From assembly GCA_023451735.1 (NCBI GenBank), contig JAEXYH010000023.1, forward strand, positions 1-26,205: a stretch of DNA of 26,205 nucleotides, in the 5' to 3' direction. The translations under genes and the position numbers were made by a program. The stretch comes from Pseudomonadota bacterium (GTDB taxonomy: Bacteria; Pseudomonadota; Alphaproteobacteria; Rhizobiales; Rhizobiaceae). Shown in pieces: positions 8,255 through 15,977 of the stretch. The notes beneath the pieces are model-generated. The model searched no databases and was not told where the DNA came from. It saw only the letters and a program-made list of their open reading frames with translations. Numbering within the stretch: position 1 is the first letter of the stretch; every line of letters starts with the position of its first letter.

Positions 8255-9457
8255 ATGCTGATCCCCAACACCGAAACCGATGCCGCCTATGTCATCCGTA
8301 ATGCTGCAGCCGACGGCAAGCCGCTCGCAATCTGCGGCGGAAATACCCGCGGTTTCGCGCGCCTGACCACATCCGCCGAAACCATCAGTTCCCGCGGCCT
8401 GTCCGGCATCGTCGACTACGACCCCGCCGAAATGGTGATGACGGTCAGGTCCGGTACGCCGGTCTCTGAAGTGGAGGCAGCCCTTGCCGCAAACCGCCAG
8501 ATGATGGCCTTCGAACCCATGGACCATCGCGGCATTCTGGGCACGCACGCAGCGCCTTCTCGCGAGCCGACCATCGGCGGCGTGTTTGCCGCCAATGTTT
8601 CCGGCCCCCGCCGCCTGACTGCCGGTGCGGCGCGCGACAGCCTGCTCGGCATCCGCTTCGTCAACGGCCGCGGCGAAATCATCCGTGCCGGCGGAAGGGT
8701 GATGAAGAACGTCACCGGGCTCGACTTGGTGAAACTGCTTGCCGGCTCGCAGGGCACGCTCGGTTTCCTCACCGAAGTCACGTTTCGCGTGCTGCCCGTG
8801 CCGCCCGCGACGCAAACTATCGTCATTTCCGGTCTCGACGACGAGATGGCGGCAAAGGCGATGGCCGCCGCGGTGGCTTTGCCCGTGGAAATTTCCGGCG
8901 GCGCGCACCTGCCGGCGAGCGTCCGATCCCGCTTCGTCGAGGGAGCTTTGCCGGAAGGCGAAGCGACCGTCTTGCGGCTCGAAGGCCTTGTCCCCTCCGT
9001 TGACGCGCGGGCGCAGAAACTCGCGGCAGTCATGGAAGCTTTCGGACCTGTCGCCAGGCTCGGTATGGAACAGAGCCTGACGCTCTGGCGCGAAATCCGC
9101 GATGTCACCCCTTACGCCGATGGTACCGAAAAACCGCTCTGGCGGGTCTCGGTCGCGCCGAGCGCAGGTTATCATCTCGTCTCCGCGCTACGCCTGGAAG
9201 CCGGGATCGATGCCTTTTACGACTGGCAGGGAGGACTGGTCTGGATGCGCATGGAAGCCGATCCGGAAGCCGAACTCGTCCGTCGTTATATCCGCGCCCT
9301 CGGCGGTGGCCATGCGACGCTGGTCCGGGCTTCGGAAGCTGCAAGGGCCGAAATCCCGACGTTTGAACCGCTGCCCGATGCGGTTGCGGCGCTCTCTGCC
9401 CGCATCAAGGCGAAACTGGACCCGGCAGGGATTTTCTGCCCGGGGAAAATGGGGTGA
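8255..9457 (+). CDS. glcE: Glycolate oxidase FAD-binding subunit GlcE
   Basis: A 400-residue protein homologous to the N-terminal FAD-binding half of GlcD, as expected for GlcE. It has the shortened loop PLAICGGNTRGF near residue 23, IGGVFAANVSGPRRLTAGAA near residue 107, and GRVMKNVTGLDLVKLLAGS, a GlcE hallmark, near residue 149. The chosen ATG at 8255 has AAAGGCG 6 bases upstream. A GTG at 8231 would add 8 residues but has no well-placed ribosome site and lies beside the repeat. It works with GlcD and GlcF in glycolate oxidation. Its stop overlaps the start of the next, unrelated gene (TGATG at 9455-9459). Confidence 0.92.
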   Translation: MLIPNTETDAAYVIRNAAADGKPLAICGGNTRGFARLTTSAETISSRGLSGIVDYDPAEMVMTVRSGTPVSEVEAALAANRQMMAFEPMDHRGILGTHAAPSREPTIGGVFAANVSGPRRLTAGAARDSLLGIRFVNGRGEIIRAGGRVMKNVTGLDLVKLLAGSQGTLGFLTEVTFRVLPVPPATQTIVISGLDDEMAAKAMAAAVALPVEISGGAHLPASVRSRFVEGALPEGEATVLRLEGLVPSVDARAQKLAAVMEAFGPVARLGMEQSLTLWREIRDVTPYADGTEKPLWRVSVAPSAGYHLVSALRLEAGIDAFYDWQGGLVWMRMEADPEAELVRRYIRALGGGHATLVRASEAARAEIPTFEPLPDAVAALSARIKAKLDPAGIFCPGKMG

Positions 9458-10077
9458 TGGGGATGGATGAGGAAAGGGCAGAACATATCGTAAAGCGATT
9501 GGCTCGTTTCATTTGCGATGCCAACGCTGAAATCATGCGGTTCACAAAAAATCGCGGACATATCCATGACACGGGTTCTGAAGGGTATGTCAGCGGCTAT
9601 ATCGCCAATAGAATTTACTCGGAAAATTTGCTTGTTGATGGAGAATATGTCGATCACGTCCGCTTGGAAGTCAGCGTCACCGATCGCGTTGATGTATCAA
9701 CAGAAGCACGCAAGACAGGGCGCTTCGATATCGTATGTTTCAACGAGAATGGCGACGCGATTCTGATTATTGAGGTCAAACGCTATTTTAGTCCTTCCGC
9801 ACTGAAGGAAGATGCGAGCCGGCTTATCTCAGCCATAAGGATGAGCAGGGCCACCGAGAGACATCTTAAAGGTGGCGTACTCGTCGGGGTAAATACAGAT
9901 TGGGGCAAAGTCTCAAGAACGACCGTGTCAGAGCAATTGGAACAAGTTGAGTCTACCATAAGAGACTACGAGAATGATGTTCACACCTGGGGAGGCGTTC
10001 ATGAGGAGCCTGTCCTGATTGAGGGCGAAAATACGTTGAAGAAAGTCATTGGTTTTGCCGTGCTAATAAAGGGTTGA
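9457..10077 (+). CDS. PD-(D/E)XK nuclease-like protein inserted between glcE and glcF
   Basis: A 206-residue protein not related to glycolate oxidation. The middle reads RFDIVCFNENGDAILIIEVK at residues 89-108, giving D91, E106 and K108: the D...ExK core of the PD-(D/E)XK nuclease fold, with beta strands before and after. An earlier helix with E42 (SEGYVSGYIANRIY) could supply the extra acidic residue. This layout resembles the N-terminal domain of type I restriction HsdR subunits, but no helicase follows, so it is a stand-alone domain. Base composition is near 49% G+C in four hand-counted rows, against 65% in a counted glcF row, suggesting transfer. The ATG at 9457 overlaps the glcE stop; GTG 9454 and ATG 9463 are alternatives. 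The AAAGGG ribosome site of glcF lies inside its end. Function unknown. Confidence 0.8.
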   Translation: MGMDEERAEHIVKRLARFICDANAEIMRFTKNRGHIHDTGSEGYVSGYIANRIYSENLLVDGEYVDHVRLEVSVTDRVDVSTEARKTGRFDIVCFNENGDAILIIEVKRYFSPSALKEDASRLISAIRMSRATERHLKGGVLVGVNTDWGKVSRTTVSEQLEQVESTIRDYENDVHTWGGVHEEPVLIEGENTLKKVIGFAVLIKG

Positions 10078-10080
10078 TTG

Positions 10081-11385
10081 ATGCAAACTTCCTTCACGCC
10101 CGAACAGCTCGAAGACCCGCATGTTGCCGAATCCGAAAAGATTTTGCGCCGCTGTGTCCATTGCGGTTTTTGCACCGCCACCTGTCCCACCTATGTGACT
10201 TTAGGCAACGAGCTGGACAGCCCGCGCGGCCGTATCTACCTCATCAAGGACATGCTGGAAAACGGCCGGGCGGCGGATGCGGAGGTCGTCACCCATATCG
10301 ACCGATGCCTTTCCTGCCTTTCCTGCGTCACCACCTGTCCCTCCGGCGTCGACTATATGCATCTGGTCGATCACGCCCGCGTCCATATCGAAAACACTTA
10401 CCAGCGTCCGCTCGTAGACCGGTTGATCCGCAGTCTTCTCGCCGCTGTCCTTCCTTATCCGGCGCGGTTCCGTACAGCGCTTACGTTTGCCAGATTCGGA
10501 CGGCCTTTCGCGCCTTTGATCAAACAGGTGAAGGTGCTGAGGCCGCTTGCCGCAATGCTTGACCTAGCGCCGCGATCCGCGCCTTCGCCATCTGCGGCGG
10601 TGATGCGCGGCGCGCAGCCCATCCACGGCATAAGGCGCGGCCGCGTGGCGATCCTCTCCGGCTGCGCCCAATCCGTGCTCGATCCGGGCATCAACGCTGC
10701 GACGATCCGGCTGCTTGCCCGTTTCGGTGTTGAGGTCGTGGTGCCGGAAGGCGAAGGCTGTTGCGGCGCGCTGGTGCACCACATGGGGCGGGAAGGGGAG
10801 GCGCTCGATTTCGCCCGCCGCAACGTCGATGTCTGGATGCGGGAGATCGGCAACAAGGGCCTCGACGCGATCATCGTCACGGCATCCGGCTGCGGCACGA
10901 CGATCAAGGATTACGGCCACATGCTGCGGCTTGACCCCGATTATGCGGAAAAGGCAGCGAAAGTGTCAGCGCTGGCGAAGGACATTACCGAATATCTCGC
11001 CACGCTCGATCTGCCGCGACAGGAGCCGAAACGACTCAACGTCGCCTATCATTCGGCCTGTTCCATGCAGCACGGCCAGAAGATCGTGGCGGCGCCGAAA
11101 CTGCTTTTGAAAAATGCCGGCTTTACGGTGCGCGATCCCGCCGAAGGCCACCTCTGTTGCGGCTCCGCCGGTACCTACAACATTCTGCAGCCGGAAATCT
11201 CAGGCGAGCTGAAAGCCCGCAAGGTGAGAAACATCGAGGCGACGAAACCGGATGTCATCGCCACCGGCAATATCGGCTGCATGAGCCAGATCGGTTCCGG
11301 CACGGCTGTTCCCGTGCTGCATACAGTGGAATTGCTGGATTGGGCTTACGGCGGCGAGAAGCCGGGGAAATTGGACGGCAAGTAA
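10081..11385 (+). CDS. glcF: Glycolate oxidase iron-sulfur subunit GlcF
   Basis: A 434-residue protein with two bacterial-type 4Fe-4S motifs near the N-terminus: C25-C28-C31-C35 (CVHCGFCTATCP) and C76-C79-C82-C86 (CLSCLSCVTTCP). Two CCG domains follow, with EGCCGALVHHMG and LCCGSAGTYN. This is the standard GlcF arrangement; the protein carries electrons from the GlcD/GlcE flavins toward quinone. AAAGGG at 10068-10073 is 7 bases before the ATG at 10081 and lies within the last codons of the upstream gene, 3 bases after whose stop glcF begins. An in-frame TTG at 10078 is less likely as a start. Confidence 0.94.
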   Translation: MQTSFTPEQLEDPHVAESEKILRRCVHCGFCTATCPTYVTLGNELDSPRGRIYLIKDMLENGRAADAEVVTHIDRCLSCLSCVTTCPSGVDYMHLVDHARVHIENTYQRPLVDRLIRSLLAAVLPYPARFRTALTFARFGRPFAPLIKQVKVLRPLAAMLDLAPRSAPSPSAAVMRGAQPIHGIRRGRVAILSGCAQSVLDPGINAATIRLLARFGVEVVVPEGEGCCGALVHHMGREGEALDFARRNVDVWMREIGNKGLDAIIVTASGCGTTIKDYGHMLRLDPDYAEKAAKVSALAKDITEYLATLDLPRQEPKRLNVAYHSACSMQHGQKIVAAPKLLLKNAGFTVRDPAEGHLCCGSAGTYNILQPEISGELKARKVRNIEATKPDVIATGNIGCMSQIGSGTAVPVLHTVELLDWAYGGEKPGKLDGK

Positions 11386-11390
11386 ATGGC

Positions 11391-11415
11391 CGGAGAGGCC
11401 CAAGGCCTCCCCGAC
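11391..11415. terminator. Possible convergent terminator hairpin between glcF and the L,D-transpeptidase gene
   Basis: GGAGAGGCC and GGCCTCCCC pair with one mismatch around CAA, in the only 39 bases between two convergent genes. No T-run follows on either strand, so this is a weak call. Confidence 0.35.
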
Positions 11416-11424
11416 CGACAATGA

Positions 11425-12120
11425 TCACCCGCCGAAAATCGTGCGGAAGATGTCGATGCCGCGATCCTTGAAGGCGACGTCGCTGGTTTTCGAGCCGGGG
11501 CCGATCACGACCACTTTGGTGCCGACAGCCGCGCGGGCATAAAGATGCTCGACATCCTTGTTCATCATGCGGATGCAGCCGGAAGACAGGTTGAGGCCGA
11601 TCGACCATGGCTGGTTGGTGCCGTGGATGCGGAAGATCGTGTCGCGGCCGCCCTTGTAGAGATAAAGCGCGCGGGCGCCGAGCGGATTGTCCTTGCCGCC
11701 GGGCATGACGACGGGAAGCTTGATGCCGCGGCGGGCTTCGCGGGCACGCATCTCGGCTGGCGGCGTCCAGGTTGGCCATTCCGCCTTGCGGCCGACAGAT
11801 ACGGCACCCGACCAGCCGAAACCTTCTCGCCCGACGCCGATGCCGTATCGCGTCGCGCGGTTCTTGCCCTCGACGTAATAGAGGAACTTGTTATTGGTAT
11901 CGACGATGATCGTGCCCGGTGCTTCGCTGGTGGTGAAGCGCACGCTGCGGCGCTGATACTTGGCGGGAACTTCCCGGTTGCGAACCTTTGGCGCAACGTC
12001 GCTTGCCGTTGTCTGCGCCCCGCTCTGGGATTGCGCGCTGGCGGTGTGTACCGGCGCCGTCGTGGCGAAGGCTGCAAACATCAGGCCGGCGAGCGCCAGC
12101 AGCAATTTACGCGATTTCAT
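11425..12120 (-). CDS. L,D-transpeptidase (YkuD family), secreted, short form
   Basis: A 231-residue exported protein. Residues 1-29 form a signal peptide (MKSRK, hydrophobic core, cleavage near ASA). The YkuD catalytic domain covers about 68-207 and has the active-site motif HGTNQPWSIGLNLSSGCIRM with H166, catalytic C182 and R184. Enzymes of this family form 3-3 crosslinks in peptidoglycan or attach proteins to it in the periplasm. AGGGGTAAGG directly precedes the ATG at 12120. It follows a second L,D-transpeptidase with the same orientation but is separated from it by a terminator, so the two are probably separate transcripts. The sequence does not show whether it crosslinks or anchors. Confidence 0.94.
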   Translation of the reverse strand: MKSRKLLLALAGLMFAAFATTAPVHTASAQSQSGAQTTASDVAPKVRNREVPAKYQRRSVRFTTSEAPGTIIVDTNNKFLYYVEGKNRATRYGIGVGREGFGWSGAVSVGRKAEWPTWTPPAEMRAREARRGIKLPVVMPGGKDNPLGARALYLYKGGRDTIFRIHGTNQPWSIGLNLSSGCIRMMNKDVEHLYARAAVGTKVVVIGPGSKTSDVAFKDRGIDIFRTIFGG

Positions 12121-12221
12121 CCTTACCCCTCATACAAGTTCTGATCGTAAGAGGAGGCAAAATGTCTCGGCTTGCGCCCGAGGGCAAGTCAAAGAGACGA
12201 GAATGTGAGCAGGTGGTCGAT

Positions 12222-12252
12222 AATAAAACGGCCGGATCGTGTCGATCCGGCC
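12222..12252 (-). terminator. Rho-independent terminator of the longer L,D-transpeptidase gene
   Basis: On the minus strand GGCCGGATCG and CGATCCGGCC form a 10-bp perfect stem with a 3-base loop (12230-12252), followed by GTTTTATTA. It lies 30 bases after the stop at 12283. Confidence 0.85.
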
Positions 12253-12282
12253 ACATAAGATCAAGTCGAAAGAGCCGAAAAC

Positions 12283-13149
12283 CTAGATCACGATGACCTT
12301 GGTCCCGACATTGACCAGCCCGTAGAGATCGGTGACATCCTCGTTGCGCATGCGGATGCAGCCGGAGGAAACCGCGCTGCCGATCGTCCAGGGCGCATTG
12401 GTGCCGTGGATGCGGTAGAGCGTCGAACCGAGATACATGGCCCTCGCGCCGAGCGGGTTTTCCGGGCCACCTTCCATGCTGGCCGGCAGGTAATGGCCCT
12501 TGGCCGCCTCGCGGGCGATCATCTCCTTCGGCGGCACCCAGCGCGGCCATTCCGCCTTGCGTGTCACCTTGTGTTCGCCAGCCCATTCGAAGCCCGGCTT
12601 GCCGACGCCGACGCCGTAGCGCTTGGCATGGCCGCCTTCCATGACGAGATAGAGGAAGCGGTTATTGGTATCGATGACGATCGTGCCCGGCTTTTCCTTT
12701 GTGTCATAGGCCACCATCTGCGGCAGGAACTGCGGCTCGACCTGGCTGCGGATTGCCCGGTTGGGGCGCATGGCTGCCTGCTGCACTTGGCTGTTGTCGC
12801 CAAAGATTTCGCGGCGCACGACGGGTGTTCTGGCCGGTTGCTGGACTTCGGCCTGCCGCGCGGCGCCGGCGCGGCTCGGTGCCGCCGGATAATAATCGCG
12901 CTGGCCGGTCACCACGGCCTGCGGGCGCGTCTGTCGCGATGGTTGCTGGTAGACCTGACGCTGCTGGACGGGACGCTGCCGGACCTGGCGCTGGCCCGTT
13001 TGCGGCTGCGCGCCGAGCTGCATCAGCCACGGAGCGGCAAGGTCGGGGCTGACAACGATCGGAGGCCGTTCACGATAACGGTCGTCTGCGAATGCAGATG
13101 AGGAGGCAAGGGCGGCAAGCCCCAGCGCAAAAAGAAATCTCGCCTTCAT
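12283..13149 (-). CDS. L,D-transpeptidase (YkuD family), secreted, long form with Gln/Arg-rich linker
   Basis: A 288-residue exported protein. The signal peptide is MKARFLFALGLAALASSSAFA, cleaved before DD. Residues about 45-110 are a low-complexity Gln/Arg/Pro linker (for example VRQRPVQQRQVYQQPSRQTR). The YkuD domain covers about 150-288, with HGTNAPWTIGSAVSSGCIRM giving H248, C264 and R266. It is a periplasmic peptidoglycan transpeptidase or envelope anchor by family. The catalytic domain is closely similar to that of its downstream neighbour, suggesting a tandem duplication. The ATG at 13149 starts at the signal peptide; an in-frame GTG at 13161 would add only MDPT. The linker may let the enzyme reach across the periplasm (inference). 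Confidence 0.93.
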   Translation of the reverse strand: MKARFLFALGLAALASSSAFADDRYRERPPIVVSPDLAAPWLMQLGAQPQTGQRQVRQRPVQQRQVYQQPSRQTRPQAVVTGQRDYYPAAPSRAGAARQAEVQQPARTPVVRREIFGDNSQVQQAAMRPNRAIRSQVEPQFLPQMVAYDTKEKPGTIVIDTNNRFLYLVMEGGHAKRYGVGVGKPGFEWAGEHKVTRKAEWPRWVPPKEMIAREAAKGHYLPASMEGGPENPLGARAMYLGSTLYRIHGTNAPWTIGSAVSSGCIRMRNEDVTDLYGLVNVGTKVIVI

Positions 13150-13198
13150 GGTCGGATCCACTCGTTACAATCACCGAAAGGCGGCGGCCCAGCGACGT

Positions 13199-13218
13199 GA
13201 AAATCGGGATCGATTTTC
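13199..13218. repeat. 8-bp inverted repeat upstream of the long L,D-transpeptidase gene
   Basis: GAAAATCG (13199-13206) and CGATTTTC (13211-13218) pair around GGAT. It lies 50 bases upstream of the transpeptidase start, within its likely promoter or leader. Similar motifs recur between rhizobial genes (recalled), so it may be a repeat rather than an operator. Confidence 0.4.
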
Positions 13219-13415
13219 GGAACGTACGATGCGCCACTTAAGAACTCCGCCAACTGGGGCAGATGGTGAACGTAAGCTCAAAGCGAATGGTAAACGGGTG
13301 GCACCTTTCATGCGTCAGATCCGATATAGCTTTTGGCAGGGTTACCCGGCGGTTTCGAGACATGGTTGCCTGAAACTGAAACGGACGATACTGCCGTTAA
13401 CGATTGGCAATCGAG

Positions 13416-13475
13416 AGCAACTCCAGCAAAAGTGGGAACCGGTCTTGCGTCCGGAACTGCGAAAAATAGACAGAG
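13416..13475. repeat. Possible dispersed rhizobial intergenic repeat upstream of tag
   Basis: The segment holding CTCCAGCAAAAGTGGGAACC and then GTCCGGAACTGCGAAAAA strongly resembles a short element I recall many times between genes of Rhizobium and Agrobacterium. An internal CCGGTCTTGCGTCCGG gives a small CCGG-CCGG pairing. It covers the region just before the tag gene. I see no gene in 13150-13501: an open frame there continues into tag but lacks any family similarity. Confidence 0.4.
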
Positions 13476-13501
13476 TGAAAAGCATGGTCTGGGAGAAGGA
13501 A

Positions 13502-14125
13502 ATGGCGGGCATCATCTTGGGCGAGGATGGCAAGGGACGCTGCTTCTGGCATGGCGGGCTGGAAGATTACCGCCGTTACCACGACGAGGAATGGGGCCGC
13601 CCGGTCACCGATGATTTTCGCCTGTTCGAGAAGATCTGCCTTGAAGGTTTTCAGTCCGGGCTGTCCTGGCTCACGATCCTGCGCAAGCGGGAGAACTTTC
13701 GTGCCGCTTTCGCCGGTTTTGATTTCCACAAAGTGGCGGAGTTCGGCGAGGCCGATATCGAGAGGCTAGTTGCCGATGCAGGCATCATTCGCCACCGTGG
13801 CAAGATCGTCTCGACCATCAACAATGCCCGCCGTGCCATTGAACTGAAGGGCGAGTTCGGTTCGCTCGCCAAATTCTTCTGGAGTTTCGAGCCCGGCGCT
13901 CAGGATCGTCCGGCGGTAATGGATCTCGATACGCTGCGTGCCAACCCGACGACGCCGGTCTCGGTTACACTCTCCAAAACCCTGAAGAAACGCGGCTGGA
14001 CCTTTGTCGGCCCGACCACTGTCTATGCCTTCATGCAGGCCATGGGGCTTGTCAACGACCATCTCGACGGCTGTTTCTGCCAGCGCGAGGTAGATGAAGC
14101 GCGGCTGAAGTTCAGGCGGCCGTAA
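13502..14125 (+). CDS. tag: DNA-3-methyladenine glycosylase I
   Basis: A 207-residue base-excision repair enzyme that removes 3-methyladenine from alkylated DNA. It has the Tag signatures CFWHGGLEDYRRYHDEEWG (C14 and H27, zinc ligands), ICLEGFQSGLSWLTILRKRE with catalytic-site E48, and NDHLDGCFCQ near the end providing the remaining His and Cys zinc ligands. E. coli Tag has 187 residues, so the size fits. GGGAG at 13491-13495 lies 6 bases before the ATG at 13502, which decides this start; ATG at 13484 would add MVWEKE and has a weaker site. The open frame extends back to 13148 but that part looks non-coding. It is convergent with the HAD gene, 12 bases apart. Confidence 0.93.
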   Translation: MAGIILGEDGKGRCFWHGGLEDYRRYHDEEWGRPVTDDFRLFEKICLEGFQSGLSWLTILRKRENFRAAFAGFDFHKVAEFGEADIERLVADAGIIRHRGKIVSTINNARRAIELKGEFGSLAKFFWSFEPGAQDRPAVMDLDTLRANPTTPVSVTLSKTLKKRGWTFVGPTTVYAFMQAMGLVNDHLDGCFCQREVDEARLKFRRP

Positions 14126-14137
14126 GCCTTTCCGACC

Positions 14138-14848
14138 TCAGGCCGAGGATGAGGTGATGCCGCTCAAGACACCCCAAAGCTCGCCCAGATGCTCGATCTG
14201 GCGGAAGCGCGGTGCATCTTTCGGCGCGTCCACATGTTCCAGAACCCAGGTCAGTGCATGGGGAATGAACACGCCGTATGAACCGGCGGCAATAGCTGGC
14301 ACGATGTCGGATTTCAGCGAATTGCCCACCATCATCGCCCGTTCCGGCCCGTCGGCCACCTTGTGGAAGATGCGGCGATAGGTGGTGGCGTTCTTGTCCG
14401 AAACGATCTCCACCGCATCGAAATAATCACCAAGGCCGGATTGGGCGAGCTTGCGCTCCTGGTCGAACAGGTCGCCTTTGGTGATCAGTACGAGCAGATA
14501 ATGCCCGTTCAGCGCTTCGAGCGTTTCCTCCACATGCGGCATGCATTCGACCGGATGGCGCAGCAGGTCGCGGCCGATATCGAGGATCTTGGTGATCGTT
14601 TCGGTCGGCACCTTGCCACCGGTGATCTCGACCGCCGTCTCGATCATCGAAAGGGTGAAACCCTTGATGCCGAAACCGTAATATTCGAGATTGCGCTTCT
14701 CGGCCTCGAGCAGCCGGGCGGAAATATCCGCCCCCTCGGCAAAATCGCCGAGCAGCATCTGAAAATGCTCTTCCGTCAGCCGATAATATTGTTCGTTCTG
14801 CCAAAGCGTATCGTCGGCATCGAAGCCGATGGCGGTAATCGGGCGCAT
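14138..14848 (-). CDS. HAD-superfamily hydrolase
   Basis: A 236-residue cytoplasmic phosphatase-like protein. Motif I is FDADDTLW with nucleophile D10 and acid/base D12; motif II lies in VLITKG; motif III is the Lys in SDKNATTY; motif IV is MMVGNSLKSDIVPAIAAG. An alpha-helical cap lies between motif I and motif II, so it is a subfamily I HAD. The substrate cannot be told: phosphoglycolate phosphatase-like and nucleotidase-like proteins share this layout. GGAGG is 8 bases before the ATG at 14848, which decides the start. The frame is open further upstream to 14920, but those 24 codons overlap the hairpin region and have no ribosome site. Confidence 0.9.
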   Translation of the reverse strand: MRPITAIGFDADDTLWQNEQYYRLTEEHFQMLLGDFAEGADISARLLEAEKRNLEYYGFGIKGFTLSMIETAVEITGGKVPTETITKILDIGRDLLRHPVECMPHVEETLEALNGHYLLVLITKGDLFDQERKLAQSGLGDYFDAVEIVSDKNATTYRRIFHKVADGPERAMMVGNSLKSDIVPAIAAGSYGVFIPHALTWVLEHVDAPKDAPRFRQIEHLGELWGVLSGITSSSA

Positions 14849-14888
14849 CGTATTTGCCTCCGGTCCTATCATATGGAGGAGGAATACG

Positions 14889-14917
14889 CGCCGGGCAAGC
14901 GGCAAGCTCGCCCGACG
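14889..14917 (-). terminator. Possible weak terminator or attenuating hairpin after the DUF305 gene
   Basis: CGGGC-A-AGC and GCT-C-GCCCG pair with one mismatch around GGCAA, 17 bases past the DUF305 stop. No T-run follows, so it may only partly separate this gene from the HAD gene downstream. Confidence 0.35.
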
Positions 14918-14933
14918 CATTTCGTTCAGGCTG

Positions 14934-15344
14934 TTATTTGCCGTGTTCTTTCAGCCATGCCTGCATGTCGGCGATTTCCTGTTCCTGCGCCTTGATGATG
15001 GCTTCCGCCAACTTGCGCTGCGTCGGGTCCTTGCCATGTTCGAGTTCGATCTTCGCCATGTCGATCGCGCCCTGATGATGGGCAATCATGCCGCGGGTGA
15101 AATCGACATCCGCGTCGCCTGAAAACTCGATCGCCATGCCTTCATGCATCCTGGTATTGGCCGCCTTGAACGCCTCGGTCGAGGCGCTGTCTTCGCCGCC
15201 ATTGTGGTGGTCGGAATGCCCCATTTGTGCGCCATTCATCTTCATGTCGGAATGATTGCAGCTGGTTTCCGCTGCGGTTGCGAAGGAGGTGGCAGAAAAG
15301 AGCGCGATGGCGGCTGCAGCCGCAAGAGTGATGGTCTTGGACAT
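14934..15344 (-). CDS. DUF305 (CopM-like) secreted His/Met-rich protein
   Basis: A 136-residue exported protein. The signal peptide is MSKTITLAAAAAIALFSATS and ends near ATA-AE (residue 25). A His/Met-rich stretch (CNHSDMKMNGAQMGHSDHHN, 29-48) precedes the DUF305 four-helix core with RGMIAHHQGAIDMAKIELEHG at 84-104. Some members such as cyanobacterial CopM bind copper in the periplasm; a metal-binding role is inferred here from the family and the His/Met content. GGAAGGATAAATC gives a good ribosome site. It lies 53 bases after the Cys/His-rich gene in the same direction, and the two are probably one transcript. Confidence 0.9.
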   Translation of the reverse strand: MSKTITLAAAAAIALFSATSFATAAETSCNHSDMKMNGAQMGHSDHHNGGEDSASTEAFKAANTRMHEGMAIEFSGDADVDFTRGMIAHHQGAIDMAKIELEHGKDPTQRKLAEAIIKAQEQEIADMQAWLKEHGK

Positions 15345-15397
15345 GATTTATCCTTCCGTGTCCTGGAATTCGTTGTTCGGTATTTTTGGAAAAACGG

Positions 15398-15802
15398 TCA
15401 GGAGCGGGGAGGTGGCGTCAGCGGTGCAAGGCCGGAGAAGATAAGTGGCGCCCCGGTTTGCGGTGCACCGTAACGGTGTATGAAGCGGCCGGTATCGGCA
15501 AAGGCAAGGTCCGGCAGGACGACGAGGCAGGCCGAGCAGAAGGCTGCGGCGCAGATCTGGTTTCCGTTGGGGCAGGATTGCCGGTGGCCCCCTTGGGCAT
15601 CGCCGGCATGTGCTGTGGTAGTATTGCCGGCCGCGATATCTGCTGTGCCGGCATACTGCGAATGATCATGCGAGGCCATAGGCGTGCCGGATGGCACCGT
15701 CTGTCCCGTCATCTCATGCGGCATGAATGGCATCGCCAAGGCCGGCATCGCTCCATAGAGGAGCCACGCGGCAAACATCATGATGGCGGCGAGCTGTTTC
15801 AT
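15398..15802 (-). CDS. Secreted Cys/His-containing protein, DUF2946-like, probable metal-related
   Basis: A 134-residue protein of uncertain family. Residues 1-23 look like a signal peptide (MKQLAAIMMFAAWLLYGAMP). The region 28-75 has scattered His and Met; C77, C84, C89 and C92 lie in SCPNGNQICAAAFCSACL, just before a short hydrophobic stretch. The C-terminal SGLAPLTPPPRS resembles the tail of DUF2946-type proteins often found beside copper genes (recalled, weak). Pairing with the DUF305 gene supports a metal-handling role. The ATG at 15802 has no ribosome site, but a strong -10 ends only 7 bases before it, so the message may be leaderless. Confidence 0.7.
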   Translation of the reverse strand: MKQLAAIMMFAAWLLYGAMPALAMPFMPHEMTGQTVPSGTPMASHDHSQYAGTADIAAGNTTTAHAGDAQGGHRQSCPNGNQICAAAFCSACLVVLPDLAFADTGRFIHRYGAPQTGAPLIFSGLAPLTPPPRS

Positions 15803-15809
15803 TGCAATG

Positions 15810-15837
15810 ATTCTAACCTTCAGACGTCGGAAAGCAA
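15810..15837 (-). promoter_or_regulatory. Probable promoter with overlapping dyad upstream of the metal-related pair
   Basis: On the minus strand TTGCTT (15832-15837) and TAGAAT (15810-15815) are spaced by 16 bases. Between and over them lies the imperfect dyad CTTTCCGACGTCTGAAGG (15834-15817), 14 of 18 positions symmetric, centred on GACGTC. A dyad in the spacer is the place where MerR-type metal regulators such as CueR bind, although those usually need a 19-20 base spacer. The -10 ends 7 bases from the start codon. Confidence 0.5.
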
Positions 15838-15977
15838 GCGGGACAGGGTCACGGCGTGCTGACCGGATACGGATCGTCAGCGAACTGTGGGGCCTTTTTG
15901 CGGCGGCGGTCTGCGACGAAAAGGTAGGGTCAGTGGGGCGGTTTCGATGGAACGCGCCCGGTTCCGGTTTCGCGGGG

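Noticed and set aside
7856..9175. 439-codon open frame antisense to glcE and crossing the palindromic repeat
   Set aside because: Covers glcE on the other strand and runs through non-coding repeat sequence; the product is compositionally odd.
13148..13501. 5' extension of tag in the same open frame
   Set aside because: Without similarity to Tag, it overlaps a probable dispersed repeat, and the strong ribosome site is at 13491-13495, directly before the ATG at 13502.
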